From Myxococcaceae bacterium (GTDB taxonomy: Bacteria; Myxococcota_A; Polyangia; Polyangiales; Ga0077539): a stretch of 64,000 bases of DNA. Below, piece by piece: positions 1-8,026 of the stretch. The position numbers were made by a program, and so were the translations under genes. The first letter of the stretch is position 1; every line of letters begins with the position of its first letter. Below the pieces are notes generated by a model that ran no database searches, was not told where the DNA came from, and was given only the letters and a program-made list of their open reading frames with translations. The stretch spans positions 30,006 through 94,005 of the forward strand of contig SCUS01000154.1 of NCBI GenBank assembly GCA_004297725.1, given 5' to 3'.

Positions 1-1436
1 TCAACGACGACGCGCCCGCGGCCCCCTCGAAGCCCGCCGCGGACATCACCCTGCGCGAGCACCAGCGCGCCGCGGTGAAGGCCATCGGGCTCGCGGTGAA
101 GAGCAGCCGGCCGGGCTTCCTGCTGGCCGACGACGTGGGCCTCGGCAAGACCATCAGCGCGTGGGAGGCGGTGCGCGCGATGCCCTCGGCGGAGACCGTG
201 CTGGTGGTGTGTCCGCTCGCGGTGATCGCCCACTGGCGGCGCACCATCGAGGCCCTCGGGGACGCCGGCCGCTCGGTGGTGCTCATGAACTACGAGCGCC
301 TGGGCAAGCTCTTCGAGGTGTCCGCCGAGGCGCGCCGCAAGGTGCGCTCGAAGAAGGGCCTCGCCCGCGCCGGGAGCGCCCTCGCCTTCGACGTGGTGAT
401 CTGGGACGAGAGCCACCGCTGCAAGAACCCCGCGGCGGCGCGCTCGAAGTTCGCGGCCAAGCTCAACGCGAGCGCGGGCTTCTCGCTCTGGCTCTCGGCC
501 ACGGCGGGGCAGAACCCGCTCGAGCTCTCCTACCTCGCGCCGCTGCTGGCGAGCCTCACCGGCAGCCGGGCGAGCGACCTCAAGGACTTCGAGCGCTGGT
601 GCCTCGACCAGGGCCTCGGCGTCACCCGCGGCACCTTCGGACGCTGGGACTGGCGGGGCGGCCGCGAGGACTGCGAGAAGGTGCGGGCGCTGCTCTTCGA
701 CGGGCGCTCCCCCGGAGGGCTGCGACGGCGGCCCGAGGACATCGCCGGGTGGCCGGAGATCAACCGCATCCTCACCCCCATCGGGCTCGATGCGTCGGCG
801 AGGGAGCGCTACACGCAGGCCTGGACGGAGTTTCGCGCCGCCATGGACCTCGCGCCTGGCGGGAGGGACCCTCGCGGCGCCCTCGCGGCGGCGCTGCGGC
901 TGCGCCAGAAGGGCTCCCTCATCCGCGTCGACGGGACCCTCGAGCTGGTGCTGGAGCTGCTGGAGAACGGCCACCAGGTGGCGGTGTCGGTGGCCTTCAT
1001 GGAGACGCTCGAGGCGCTGCGGGAGGGGCTCGCGAAGGAGGGCGTCGCCTGCGCGGCGCTGCACGGCGGCACCCCGATGATGGAGCGCGAGGCCGAGCGG
1101 ATGCGCTTCCAGCGGGGCGAGGCGAGGGTGGTGCTCTTCACCGTGGAGGAGGGCATCTCGCTGCACCAGGGGGAGCACAACGAGGTGCCCCGCTCGGAGG
1201 TGATCCACGACCTGCGGTGGTCGGCGATCCAGATGGCGCAGATCGAGGGGCGGTGCCACCGCGACGGCCGCTTCGCGCAGGTCTACTGGGCCTACGCCGA
1301 CGACACCATCGAGGAGCGCATCGCGGCCATCGTGTGCAGGCGCATCCAGTCGATGAAGGCGATGGTGGGCGACGACGTGGAGACGCTGCGGGAGATCGAG
1401 CGGCTGCTGGCCGACGCGCGCGCCGCGGAGGGATGA
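1..1436 (+). CDS. SNF2-type DEAD/DEAH-box helicase, 5' end outside the window
   Basis: The reading frame is already open at position 3, so this is the C-terminal part of a longer protein. It begins with a Q-motif-like stretch (LREHQRAAVKAI), then Walker A DDVGLGKT and motif II WDESH. The second RecA lobe follows with AALHGG, and the final part has QMAQIEGRCHRDG, which matches the arginine-finger motif VI of SNF2 ATPases. These enzymes use ATP to move along double-stranded DNA. The lobes are short, with no recognisable nuclease or chromatin domain in the visible part. Phage and mobile-element helicases have this compact form, but no other mobile gene is visible here. The true start and any N-terminal domain cannot be judged. 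The internal GTG at 75 is not the start, because homology runs through it. Confidence 0.85.
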   Translation, partial: NDDAPAAPSKPAADITLREHQRAAVKAIGLAVKSSRPGFLLADDVGLGKTISAWEAVRAMPSAETVLVVCPLAVIAHWRRTIEALGDAGRSVVLMNYERLGKLFEVSAEARRKVRSKKGLARAGSALAFDVVIWDESHRCKNPAAARSKFAAKLNASAGFSLWLSATAGQNPLELSYLAPLLASLTGSRASDLKDFERWCLDQGLGVTRGTFGRWDWRGGREDCEKVRALLFDGRSPGGLRRRPEDIAGWPEINRILTPIGLDASARERYTQAWTEFRAAMDLAPGGRDPRGALAAALRLRQKGSLIRVDGTLELVLELLENGHQVAVSVAFMETLEALREGLAKEGVACAALHGGTPMMEREAERMRFQRGEARVVLFTVEEGISLHQGEHNEVPRSEVIHDLRWSAIQMAQIEGRCHRDGRFAQVYWAYADDTIEERIAAIVCRRIQSMKAMVGDDVETLREIERLLADARAAEG

Positions 1437-1444
1437 GGGGGCGC

Positions 1445-1460
1445 CCGGCGGCTACGCCGG
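1445..1460. terminator. Candidate bidirectional hairpin between convergent genes
   Basis: CCGGCG and CGCCGG form a perfect 6-bp stem with a GCTA loop, lying between the helicase stop (1434-1436) and the stop codon of the opposing methyltransferase (1452-1454, inside the loop). There is no T-run, so intrinsic termination is uncertain; the stem could also be chance in GC-rich DNA. Confidence 0.3.
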
Positions 1461-2117
1461 AGGGGGTCGCTTCACCCCGACCAGCAGCCCGTCGGGCGTG
1501 GTGACGCAGGCCGTGTCGAACTGCTCCCGCGCGTCTTCGTGGAAGCGCCGCATCGCCACCGCGTCGTCGCCGTCCTCCAGCAGCCTCCCGAACAGGAACA
1601 CGTTGTCGCCGATGAGGAGCCCCCCCGGCCGGAGGTTTCTCGCGGCCCAGCGCCCGTAGCGGTCGTAGTTCACCTTGTCGGCGTCGATGAACACCGCGTC
1701 GAAGGGCCCGTGCTCCTCCAGCGTCGGGAGCATCTCCACCCCCGCCCCCTCGACCACCGTCACCCGGTCGTCGACCCCAGCGCTCCTCAGCACGTCGCGC
1801 GCGACGCCCGCGTGCTTGGTGTCGTACTCCACGCTCCACACGTGCCCCTCGGGGCCCACCGCGCGCGCCAGGTGGATCGTCGAGTAGCCCGCGAGCGTCC
1901 CCACCTCGACGACCTTCTTCGCGTTGGCGAGGCGCAGCAGCATCGCGATGAGGGCGCCCTCCGCGCGGCCCACCTGGATGGCGGGCATCCCGTGGATGCC
2001 GGGCGCCGCGAAGGCGTACTCCAGGCCCGCGTCGTGGGGGTGATGCACCCCGTCGACCCATTCGAGGATCAACTTGTCGAAATAGGTTCTACCGCCGCGA
2101 GAGTCGATGTCTGCCAT
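1452..2117 (-). CDS. Class I SAM-dependent O-methyltransferase (caffeoyl-CoA OMT family)
   Basis: A 221-aa protein of the small catechol/caffeoyl-CoA O-methyltransferase family, which moves a methyl group from SAM to a hydroxyl on a small aromatic or similar substrate, with a divalent metal. Visible landmarks are the SAM-binding motif VVEVGTLAGYSTIHLA, the acidic residue at the end of strand 2 (WSVEYD), and the metal-site motif FDAVFIDADKVNYDRY followed by GGLLIGDNVF. Length is normal for the family. I place the start at the ATG at 2117 because an AGGAGGAGG Shine-Dalgarno lies about 10 nt upstream. A longer frame up to 2198 would overlap the previous gene. It sits 43 nt behind the beta-propeller gene, so the two may be co-transcribed. 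The substrate cannot be told from sequence. Confidence 0.85.
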   Translation of the reverse strand: MADIDSRGGRTYFDKLILEWVDGVHHPHDAGLEYAFAAPGIHGMPAIQVGRAEGALIAMLLRLANAKKVVEVGTLAGYSTIHLARAVGPEGHVWSVEYDTKHAGVARDVLRSAGVDDRVTVVEGAGVEMLPTLEEHGPFDAVFIDADKVNYDRYGRWAARNLRPGGLLIGDNVFLFGRLLEDGDDAVAMRRFHEDAREQFDTACVTTPDGLLVGVKRPPPA

Positions 2118-2160
2118 GAGTCCCAGCTCCTCCTCCTGCGCTCTCCGCAGGCTGAACCCC

Positions 2161-4056
2161 TTACCTCGCGCCCGAGGGCTCGCAGCGCAACGCGCCATCG
2201 AAGCGGTCGCCCGCGAGCGCCGTCAGCCGTCGCCCGGAGAGCGAGAGCGAGCGCACGCAGACCGACCCCTCGGGCAGCACCTCGAGCTCGGCGCGAGAGA
2301 CCACCGTCGCCCCGCCCGCGGGGCCCACCCCCTCCAGGGCGATGGGCGGATACGCCACCGACAGCGTCGGGCCGTCCCCCGGGCCCGAGGCGCAGGCGGC
2401 GATGTGCTCCCAGCGAATCGAGGGCAGCCCGGGGGTCTTGCCGTCCTCGACGGACAGCATGCGCCATCGCGGCGGCTCGCTGTTGTCGCGCACCACCGGG
2501 CCGACCGAGGCGCCGTCGCGGCCGATCATCATCAGCCCCGGGTCGTCGCCGACGTAGCCCCGGCGCCCCCGCACCGCGCCGTCGGGGCCCAGCGAGAGGC
2601 CTACGCCCACCTGCGGCCCCCGCTCGGCGTAGCGCGTCGACCAGGTCTCGCGACCCCCCTCGAAGAGGGGGCTGGAGAACACCGCCATCACCCCGCCATC
2701 GGGGGAGGGAACGAAGAACGACCGCATCCCCGAGAGCCCCAGCTCGACGAAGGCCTCGCGCACTCGCACGAAGGGCCGAGAACCGGTGCCCCAGGCCAGC
2801 ACCGGGCCCGACGAAGGGTCGTGCGACGACACCAGCACGCCGCGACGCGAGGAGGCCTCCACGCGAATCGGTCCTCGCTGCTCGATGGGCCAGCGGACGC
2901 CGAGGCCCCGGCCGGAGGGGTGCGTCGCGCCGTGGAAGGTTCCGAGCTCGTCGACGCCCATCCAGCTCATGCGCACCAGGGTCTCCCCGGTGCGGTCGGG
3001 GCGCGGTCGCCAGAAGCGCCCTCGCACGGGCCCGGACTCGGTGCCCGTCAGCAGATCGGTGGCGTCGACGTTGCGCTGAAACGCCAGCGGGAGGAGCACG
3101 AGCGAGCGTAGCGGGCGATCGGCGCGGCAGGTGTACCGCCGGTGTTCGGTGGCCAGCGAGGGCTCCGGCGACACGCCCGACCGACCGCAGCGCGCGACCG
3201 AGCCGGAGGACTGGAAGAGCTCGTAGCGCCCGTTGATGAAGGGCCGCAGGCGTCCCTCGGACTCGCGCGTCTCCTGCGTGCGCCGGGGGCTCGCGGCGCC
3301 CGGACGAGCGGGCTCCGGCGGGGCGTTCCAGCGGAGCGCCAGCCTCCCCCCGGTGGTCTCGATGGCGACGCCGCCCGGCTCGGGCGAGGCGCTCCACGCG
3401 ACATCGGGGGCGATGGGGCGGGGCTCCCAGCGCTGCCCGCCGTCGTCGGTGAGCATCACCCGGCCGTCGCGCAGCACCGCGGCGCCGTGCAGCCCGTCGA
3501 TGAAGGTCGCCGCGCGCACCTCGCCGGGGAGGGGGCTGCGGGAGAGCGGGCTCGATCCGCTGGTGGTCCAGAGCGAGCCGTCCTCGCCGAGGAGCGCCGC
3601 GCGCCCGACGGTGTCCCGAGCAACCTTGAAGTCGCAGGGGAAGCGCCCCATCGGCCGCGGGGCTCCCAGGAAGGTCTCGCTCGCCGCGACCGCTCCGTCG
3701 GCCGCGACGAACACCCAGCCCGTCGTCACCGGCACCGCGGCCACGAGCGAGGCCTCGAAGCGCACCGGAGCCACCTCGACCACGCGCCCGGCCCTCTCCT
3801 CGAAGCGCAGCGGCCCGTAGATGATCTGCCGCGACCCGTCGCTCGCGCGATGCACCATCCACGCGCGCGCCTGCGTCGGCCACGGGAGGGGACGGAGCGC
3901 CCTGACGGGCTCGTCGCTCGTCGGCGGTGCCACGCGCATCCTCCACGCCGCGAAGGCCGCGCCCACGACCGCCGCCGCGAGGAGCCCGGCGCCCAGGCCC
4001 CGCCGCCGCCCTCGGGGGGAGGTCGGCGAGCTCAGCGTCGGCGCGCGGTAGGGCAT
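2161..4056 (-). CDS. Membrane-anchored beta-propeller-like protein, function unknown
   Basis: A 631-aa protein with an Arg-rich N-terminus, one membrane segment at about residues 21-37, and a large extracytoplasmic part. The sequence LTDDGGQRWEP matches the Asp-box of BNR/sialidase-type beta-propellers, and several blade-like stretches follow. The fold, rather than an enzyme activity, is what can be supported. I see no sialidase catalytic arginine triad. It could be a surface binding or sensing protein. Immediately downstream on the same strand lies the methyltransferase. The start ATG at 4056 has no clear ribosome binding site, so a slightly different start is possible. Confidence 0.6.
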   Translation of the reverse strand: MPYRAPTLSSPTSPRGRRRGLGAGLLAAAVVGAAFAAWRMRVAPPTSDEPVRALRPLPWPTQARAWMVHRASDGSRQIIYGPLRFEERAGRVVEVAPVRFEASLVAAVPVTTGWVFVAADGAVAASETFLGAPRPMGRFPCDFKVARDTVGRAALLGEDGSLWTTSGSSPLSRSPLPGEVRAATFIDGLHGAAVLRDGRVMLTDDGGQRWEPRPIAPDVAWSASPEPGGVAIETTGGRLALRWNAPPEPARPGAASPRRTQETRESEGRLRPFINGRYELFQSSGSVARCGRSGVSPEPSLATEHRRYTCRADRPLRSLVLLPLAFQRNVDATDLLTGTESGPVRGRFWRPRPDRTGETLVRMSWMGVDELGTFHGATHPSGRGLGVRWPIEQRGPIRVEASSRRGVLVSSHDPSSGPVLAWGTGSRPFVRVREAFVELGLSGMRSFFVPSPDGGVMAVFSSPLFEGGRETWSTRYAERGPQVGVGLSLGPDGAVRGRRGYVGDDPGLMMIGRDGASVGPVVRDNSEPPRWRMLSVEDGKTPGLPSIRWEHIAACASGPGDGPTLSVAYPPIALEGVGPAGGATVVSRAELEVLPEGSVCVRSLSLSGRRLTALAGDRFDGALRCEPSGAR

Positions 4057-4090
4057 CGCGCGCCAGGGTGGTGCATCGCCGAGCGCATCG

Positions 4091-4657
4091 TCAATGATCG
4101 TCGAGGGCGCGCTGCAGCTCGCGCAGGTCTTCGAGGCGCGAGGGCCAGATGCGCTCGGCGATGGGCGCCGCGACGGGCGTCCCGGGGTCGTCGGGCTCCC
4201 CCTCGGAGGGCGCCTCGGCCTGCACCCGGGCGAGCACCTCGGGCCAGTACTCCGCGTTCTCCAGCTCCGGGGCCTCCGCCCCGTCCCTGTGCTGAGCGCG
4301 CATCACCGAGAGTTCGTCCTCGGTGGAGCGGGCGCGCAGCGTCGCCGCGGCGGCGGCCACCTCGGCCTCGAACTGCGCCGCCGAGGTCACCGTCTGACGG
4401 ATCACCACGCCTCGGGAGTCCCAGGTCGCCACCAGCACCGCGGGTCGATCGCCCGTCAGCACGCACGGCACCAGCATCACGTGAGGCGCCCGCCACGGCA
4501 TCCAGAGGCTCATCTCCACGAAGCGCTTCGCCTCGTGGAAGCTCGGCTGCGCGCAGCCCGTGACGGCCACCGAGTGCCCGCGGCACCAGAGCGCGTCGAG
4601 GGTGGGGGCGAGTCCATCGGCCAGGGCGCGGGCGCGTGCAAAGGTCGCTTCGTTCAT
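4091..4657 (-). CDS. Hypothetical protein, 188 aa
   Basis: I do not recognise the family. The protein is soluble by composition, with no signal peptide or membrane segment. The first 100 residues look like a mixed alpha/beta domain, and the rest is acidic and probably helical (residues 95-188, with many Glu and Ala). The ATG at 4657 is preceded by GGAG, a usable ribosome binding site. The stop lies 34 nt before the start of the next gene on the same strand, so the two could share a transcript. Confidence 0.55.
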   Translation of the reverse strand: MNEATFARARALADGLAPTLDALWCRGHSVAVTGCAQPSFHEAKRFVEMSLWMPWRAPHVMLVPCVLTGDRPAVLVATWDSRGVVIRQTVTSAAQFEAEVAAAAATLRARSTEDELSVMRAQHRDGAEAPELENAEYWPEVLARVQAEAPSEGEPDDPGTPVAAPIAERIWPSRLEDLRELQRALDDH

Positions 4658-4783
4658 GGGCTCTCCGAGGCTCCTGCTCAGGGGGAGGATCAGTGCCCCG
4701 GCGGGATACCAGGGTCGGTAAGGTACGCCCTTCGGGGGAGCGCGTGGAGGAGGGGGGTGGCGCCCTTGGAGGTCCTCGCGGAT

Positions 4784-6682
4784 TCAGCCCGCGTCCGGCG
4801 AGCGCGCCTCGATGGCGCGGATGGCCGAAGGGACCGCCGCGCCCAGGCAGGGGTTGCAGGTGCCGAGGCCCAGGAAGCCGCAGCCCGAGCCGATGGGGAT
4901 GCGCCGCAGGGGAGCGAGGGCCCTCGCGTCTCCCTCTCGCCCGAGGGTCTCGACGACCGGGCGCTTCGCCTCGCAGGAGCGCGCCTCGGCGAGGGCGATG
5001 AGCCCCCGCTGGGTCGGGTCGAGCCTCCCCGAGAAGGGCGCCTCGCCCAGCAGGGCCGCCACCCTCGACCGCCCCGATCCCCCGCGGAGCAGCACCTCCA
5101 CCAGCGGGTCGAGCGCTCGGGCGGCGAGCGGCCCTCTCAGCAGCTCGCCCGCCGCGGTGGCGTGCGCCGAGCTGGCCGCGAAGATGCGCACCACGTCGTC
5201 GACGAGGGCCTCCCTGGCGCCGAGCCCGGGAGCGAGGCGCAGCGCGTCCCCGTAGGAGCCGAGCGCCTGCGCGTGCGTCGAGCGGTCGCGGGCGTAGATC
5301 GAGCCCAGCACGAAGGCGAGCGCCGCGTCGTTGGGCGACTGCGCCCGCAGCGCCTCGAGCGAGCGCGCGGCGGCCTGGCGCTGCCGCGCGGTGGCGACGG
5401 TGAACTCCGGTCCGTCGCGGAGCGCGTCGATGCGGTCGTCGAGGTCGTCGTCCCCCGCGGGGCCGGCGCCCTCCGGGCTCGAGGGCGCCGGGGAGCGGGG
5501 CGGGGCGGTGAGCGTCGGGCGCTCGCCCGCCTCGTCGGGATCGCCCCGAAGCGCCATCGACAGCGCCCCCCCGGCGAGCGCGAGGGCCGCGGCGCCGAGG
5601 AGCATGCGCCCGCTCTTCGAGAGCCCGTACCTCGCCCGCAGCGCCGGGGGCCTCGCTCCCTCGTCGGCCCTGGCGGGCTCAGGCTTCGCGGGCTCGTCGG
5701 GCGGCACCGGCTCGGGCGCGGGCTCGTCGGGCGGCACCGGCACCGTCGGGGTCTTCACCACGACGGGCGCGTGAAGGGCCGCGTCGAGCTGCTCCACCAG
5801 CTCCGTCGCTCGCTGCGGCCGGGCGGCGGGGGACTTCGCCAGCGCCTTCGCCATCGCCTCGTCGACCTCCGGGCCGAAGCCCAGGTCGGGGCGCACCGTC
5901 GACGGCGGCGGAGGGGTGGCGTTGAGGTGGGCCATGAGCAGGGACATCACGTCGTCGCTGTCGAAGGGCCGCCGCCCGACGAGCATCTCGTAGGCGATCA
6001 CCCCGAGGGCGTAGATGTCCGCGCGTCGGTCGACCTCCGCCCCGGCGGCCTGCTCCGGCGCCATGTACTCGGGCGTCCCGAGCACGATGCCGCTGCGGGT
6101 GAGCCCCGGGCCCGAAGGCCCCTCCGGGAGGAAGACCTTGGCGATGCCGAAGTCGATCACCTTCACGCACTCGACCCCGTCCACGTCGAGCACCAGGACG
6201 TTCTCGGGCTTGATGTCGCGGTGCACGATGCCGAGGGAGTGGGCGTGGTCGAGCGCCGCGGCGATCTGCCTCGCCAGCGCGAGGGCCCGCTCCCGGGGGA
6301 TGGGCCCCTCTCGCTCCATCACCGTCCGCAGCGACTCCGCCCCGACGTACTCCATCACCAGGTAGCAGCGGCCCAGCTCGTCGGCGCCGGAGTCGTACAC
6401 CGAGATCACGTTGGGGTGCTGCAGCCTCGCCGCCGCGATGGCCTCCCTCGCGAAGCGCGCCGCGATCTCACGGTTGCCCGTGAACTCCTCCTGGAGAAAC
6501 TTCACCGCCACCTGCCGCTGCAGACCCTCGTGGCGCGCGAGGTAGACCGTCCCCATGGCCCCCTCGCCGATGCGCTCGATGAGCCGGTAGCGCCCTGCGA
6601 TGAGCTCGCCGCTCCTTCGGTCGGAGGCTCCCGGATCGGTCGAGCTGGTCGGGCGATCGTCGGTGTCGGGCGCAGCGGTCAT
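4784..6682 (-). CDS. Transmembrane Ser/Thr protein kinase with C-terminal sensor-like region
   Basis: A 632-aa Hanks-type kinase. Residues about 30-290 hold the kinase domain: glycine loop IGEGAMGTVYLAR, catalytic Lys61 in VAVKFL, HRDIKPEN catalytic loop, DFG (VIDFGIAK), and GTPEYMAPEQ in the activation segment. A Pro-rich linker and one membrane segment (MLLGAAALALAGGALSMAL) follow, then about 230 extracytoplasmic residues with helical repeat character. A Cys cluster near the C-terminus (GSGCGFLGLGTCNPC) could form disulfides. This is the common membrane-kinase layout of Myxococcota. The ATG at 6682 is chosen because the kinase N-terminus fits and an extended -10 (TGATAGGTT) ends 14 nt upstream. 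It is divergent from the Thg1-like gene and shares an 84-bp promoter region with it. Confidence 0.93.
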   Translation of the reverse strand: MTAAPDTDDRPTSSTDPGASDRRSGELIAGRYRLIERIGEGAMGTVYLARHEGLQRQVAVKFLQEEFTGNREIAARFAREAIAAARLQHPNVISVYDSGADELGRCYLVMEYVGAESLRTVMEREGPIPRERALALARQIAAALDHAHSLGIVHRDIKPENVLVLDVDGVECVKVIDFGIAKVFLPEGPSGPGLTRSGIVLGTPEYMAPEQAAGAEVDRRADIYALGVIAYEMLVGRRPFDSDDVMSLLMAHLNATPPPPSTVRPDLGFGPEVDEAMAKALAKSPAARPQRATELVEQLDAALHAPVVVKTPTVPVPPDEPAPEPVPPDEPAKPEPARADEGARPPALRARYGLSKSGRMLLGAAALALAGGALSMALRGDPDEAGERPTLTAPPRSPAPSSPEGAGPAGDDDLDDRIDALRDGPEFTVATARQRQAAARSLEALRAQSPNDAALAFVLGSIYARDRSTHAQALGSYGDALRLAPGLGAREALVDDVVRIFAASSAHATAAGELLRGPLAARALDPLVEVLLRGGSGRSRVAALLGEAPFSGRLDPTQRGLIALAEARSCEAKRPVVETLGREGDARALAPLRRIPIGSGCGFLGLGTCNPCLGAAVPSAIRAIEARSPDAG

Positions 6683-6696
6683 CGTGGGGTCGGTGC

Positions 6697-6705
6697 AACC
6701 TATCA
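6697..6705 (-). promoter_or_regulatory. Extended -10 of the Ser/Thr kinase gene
   Basis: On the minus strand the sequence reads TGATAGGTT, ending 14 nt before the ATG at 6682. No clear -35 and no Shine-Dalgarno are seen, which suggests a very short leader. Confidence 0.45.
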
Positions 6706-6744
6706 CGCGCCTGCCCCGCCCTCTTAAGGGTCTCCGCGCCCGCG

Positions 6745-6753
6745 TGCTAGCGT
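6745..6753 (+). promoter_or_regulatory. Extended -10 of the Thg1-like gene
   Basis: TGCTAGCGT ends 13 nt before the ATG at 6767, and the leader between them (only C and G) has no Shine-Dalgarno. A start site about 7 nt downstream of the box would leave a leader of roughly 6 nt. Confidence 0.5.
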
Positions 6754-6766
6754 CCGCCGCGCCGCC

Positions 6767-7528
6767 ATGAAGTTCGAACAGCTCGACCGACGGATGCGCG
6801 TCTACGAGACCGCCCACGACCACTGCGTCCTGCCCCACGTGCACATGGTGGCGCGCATCGACGGCCGCTCGTTCTCCCACCTCACCCGGGTCGCCCAGGG
6901 CTTCGACGCCCCCTACGACCTGCGCTTCCGCGATCACATGGTGGCGACGCTGCAGCACCTCATGAACTGCGGCTTCTCGGTGCTCTACGGCTACACCCAG
7001 AGCGACGAGATGTCCCTGCTGCTGCGCCGGGACGAGTCCCTCTTCGGCCGCAAGCTCCGCAAGCTGCTCTCGGTGCTGGCGGGCGAGGCCAGCGGGGCCT
7101 TCTCCGTGCGCCTCGGCTCGCCCGCGGCCTTCGACTGCCGCATCTCGCAGCTACCCACCGCCGACGACGTGGTGGACTACTTCCGCTGGCGCTACGAGGA
7201 CGCCCACCGCAACGCCCTCAACGGCCACTGCTACTGGCTCCTCCGCTCCCAGGGGCTGGACGAGCACGCCGCCACGCAGCGGCTCCGCGGGGTCTCCGTC
7301 GCCGACCGCAACGAGCTGCTCTTCCAGAACGGGATCAACTTCAACGACGTCCCCCCGTGGCAGAAGCGCGGCATCGGCGCTCTCTGGGAGGACTTCCCCC
7401 AGTCGGCCATCGACCCCCGCTCCGGGGCGGAGAGCGTCACCGTCCGCCGCCGCCTCGTGGTGCGCGACGAGCTCCCCATGAAGGACGCCTACGACGCCTT
7501 CGTGCGAGCCATCGTCGAGGGGCAGTGA
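6767..7528 (+). CDS. Thg1-like protein: 3'-5' RNA nucleotidyltransferase
   Basis: A 253-aa member of the tRNA-His guanylyltransferase family, which adds nucleotides to RNA in the 3' to 5' direction. Bacterial Thg1-like proteins mainly repair 5'-truncated tRNAs rather than adding G-1. The key motifs are all here: ARIDGRSF with metal ligand Asp32, YTQSDEMS with Asp80 and Glu81, and HRNALNGHCYW where eukaryotic Thg1 has HINNLYN. The divergence from HINNLYN fits a Thg1-like protein more than a true Thg1. Length is normal. It stands alone, divergent from a kinase gene. The 3' half is overlapped by the antisense PIN frame. The start is the first ATG, right behind a -10-like box. Confidence 0.88.
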   Translation: MKFEQLDRRMRVYETAHDHCVLPHVHMVARIDGRSFSHLTRVAQGFDAPYDLRFRDHMVATLQHLMNCGFSVLYGYTQSDEMSLLLRRDESLFGRKLRKLLSVLAGEASGAFSVRLGSPAAFDCRISQLPTADDVVDYFRWRYEDAHRNALNGHCYWLLRSQGLDEHAATQRLRGVSVADRNELLFQNGINFNDVPPWQKRGIGALWEDFPQSAIDPRSGAESVTVRRRLVVRDELPMKDAYDAFVRAIVEGQ

Positions 7529-7945
7529 CCCGCCGAGCCTCTCCAGCAGCGCCGCGGGGGAGAGCACCGCGAAGGAGAGCTGCGTGGGGTAGTGCCTCGC
7601 GTTGCCCGTGACCACCGCGTCGGCCCGACCCCCGAGGGCCACCTCGACGAAGGCCCGATCGTCCGCGTCGGTCATGGCCCCCTCCCAGCGCTCGACCGCC
7701 CCCACGTCCTCGGCGCCCGAGAGCACCGCCGCCAGCAGCCTCTCCGTCCTCCCCGGCTCGATGCCGCGGAACTTCGGACGCGCAAGCACCGCCCGGTACT
7801 CGGCCTCCAGCCTCGCGTCGTAGAGCACCACGTCGCCCCGGGCGAAGATCGCCGAGAGCGCGCGGTCGGGCGTGCGCCCGGGCGTGAGCAGCGCGGCGAC
7901 CAGCACGTTGGTGTCGAGCACGAGTCGCAGCCGGGGGGTGGGCAT
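7151..7945 (-). CDS. PIN-domain ribonuclease (toxin-like), with antisense C-terminal extension
   Basis: The first ~139 residues form a PIN domain of the PilT/VapC type. Acidic metal ligands visible are Asp11 (VLDTNVLVAALL), Glu47 or Glu49, the TDADDRAF cluster (Asp95/Asp96) and Asp109 in ADAVVTGNARHY. Such proteins are Mg-dependent RNases, often toxins. No antitoxin-like gene lies next to it, which is unusual for VapC. The domain ends near 7530, exactly where the opposing Thg1-like gene stops, but the frame runs on for another ~125 codons antisense to that gene. That tail looks like shadow sequence. A one-base frameshift near 7530 would bring the TAG at 7489-7491 into frame and give a normal-length PIN protein, so a recent frameshift or a sequencing error is likely. 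The start at 7945 follows TAGGGT by 10 nt. Confidence 0.65.
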   Translation of the reverse strand: MPTPRLRLVLDTNVLVAALLTPGRTPDRALSAIFARGDVVLYDARLEAEYRAVLARPKFRGIEPGRTERLLAAVLSGAEDVGAVERWEGAMTDADDRAFVEVALGGRADAVVTGNARHYPTQLSFAVLSPAALLERLGGSLPLDDGSHEGVVGVLHGELVAHHEAAADGDALRPGAGVDGRLGEVLPESADAALLPRGDVVEVDPVLEEQLVAVGDGDPAEPLRGGVLVQPLGAEEPVAVAVEGVAVGVLVAPAEVVHHVVGGG

Positions 7946-7955
7946 TGGAAGCCGC

Positions 7956-7961
7956 ACCCTA
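7956..7961 (-). promoter_or_regulatory. -10-like box of the PIN gene
   Basis: Minus-strand TAGGGT lies 10 nt before the ATG at 7945; no Shine-Dalgarno is seen between them. Confidence 0.35.
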
Positions 7962-8026
7962 TGCACCGACCGGGGCCTCGCGTCGAACTCGTCGCCTGGA
8001 CCTCGAAGACCACCCCGGGGGGGGGG

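Noticed and set aside
1..1436. The helicase as part of a phage or defence island
   Set aside because: Only the C-terminal part is visible and no phage, restriction or defence gene lies next to it in this window.
4784..6958. A longer kinase starting at 6958
   Set aside because: The extra N-terminal part lies antisense to the Thg1-like gene and has no kinase-related sequence; the ATG at 6682 fits the family and the promoter box.
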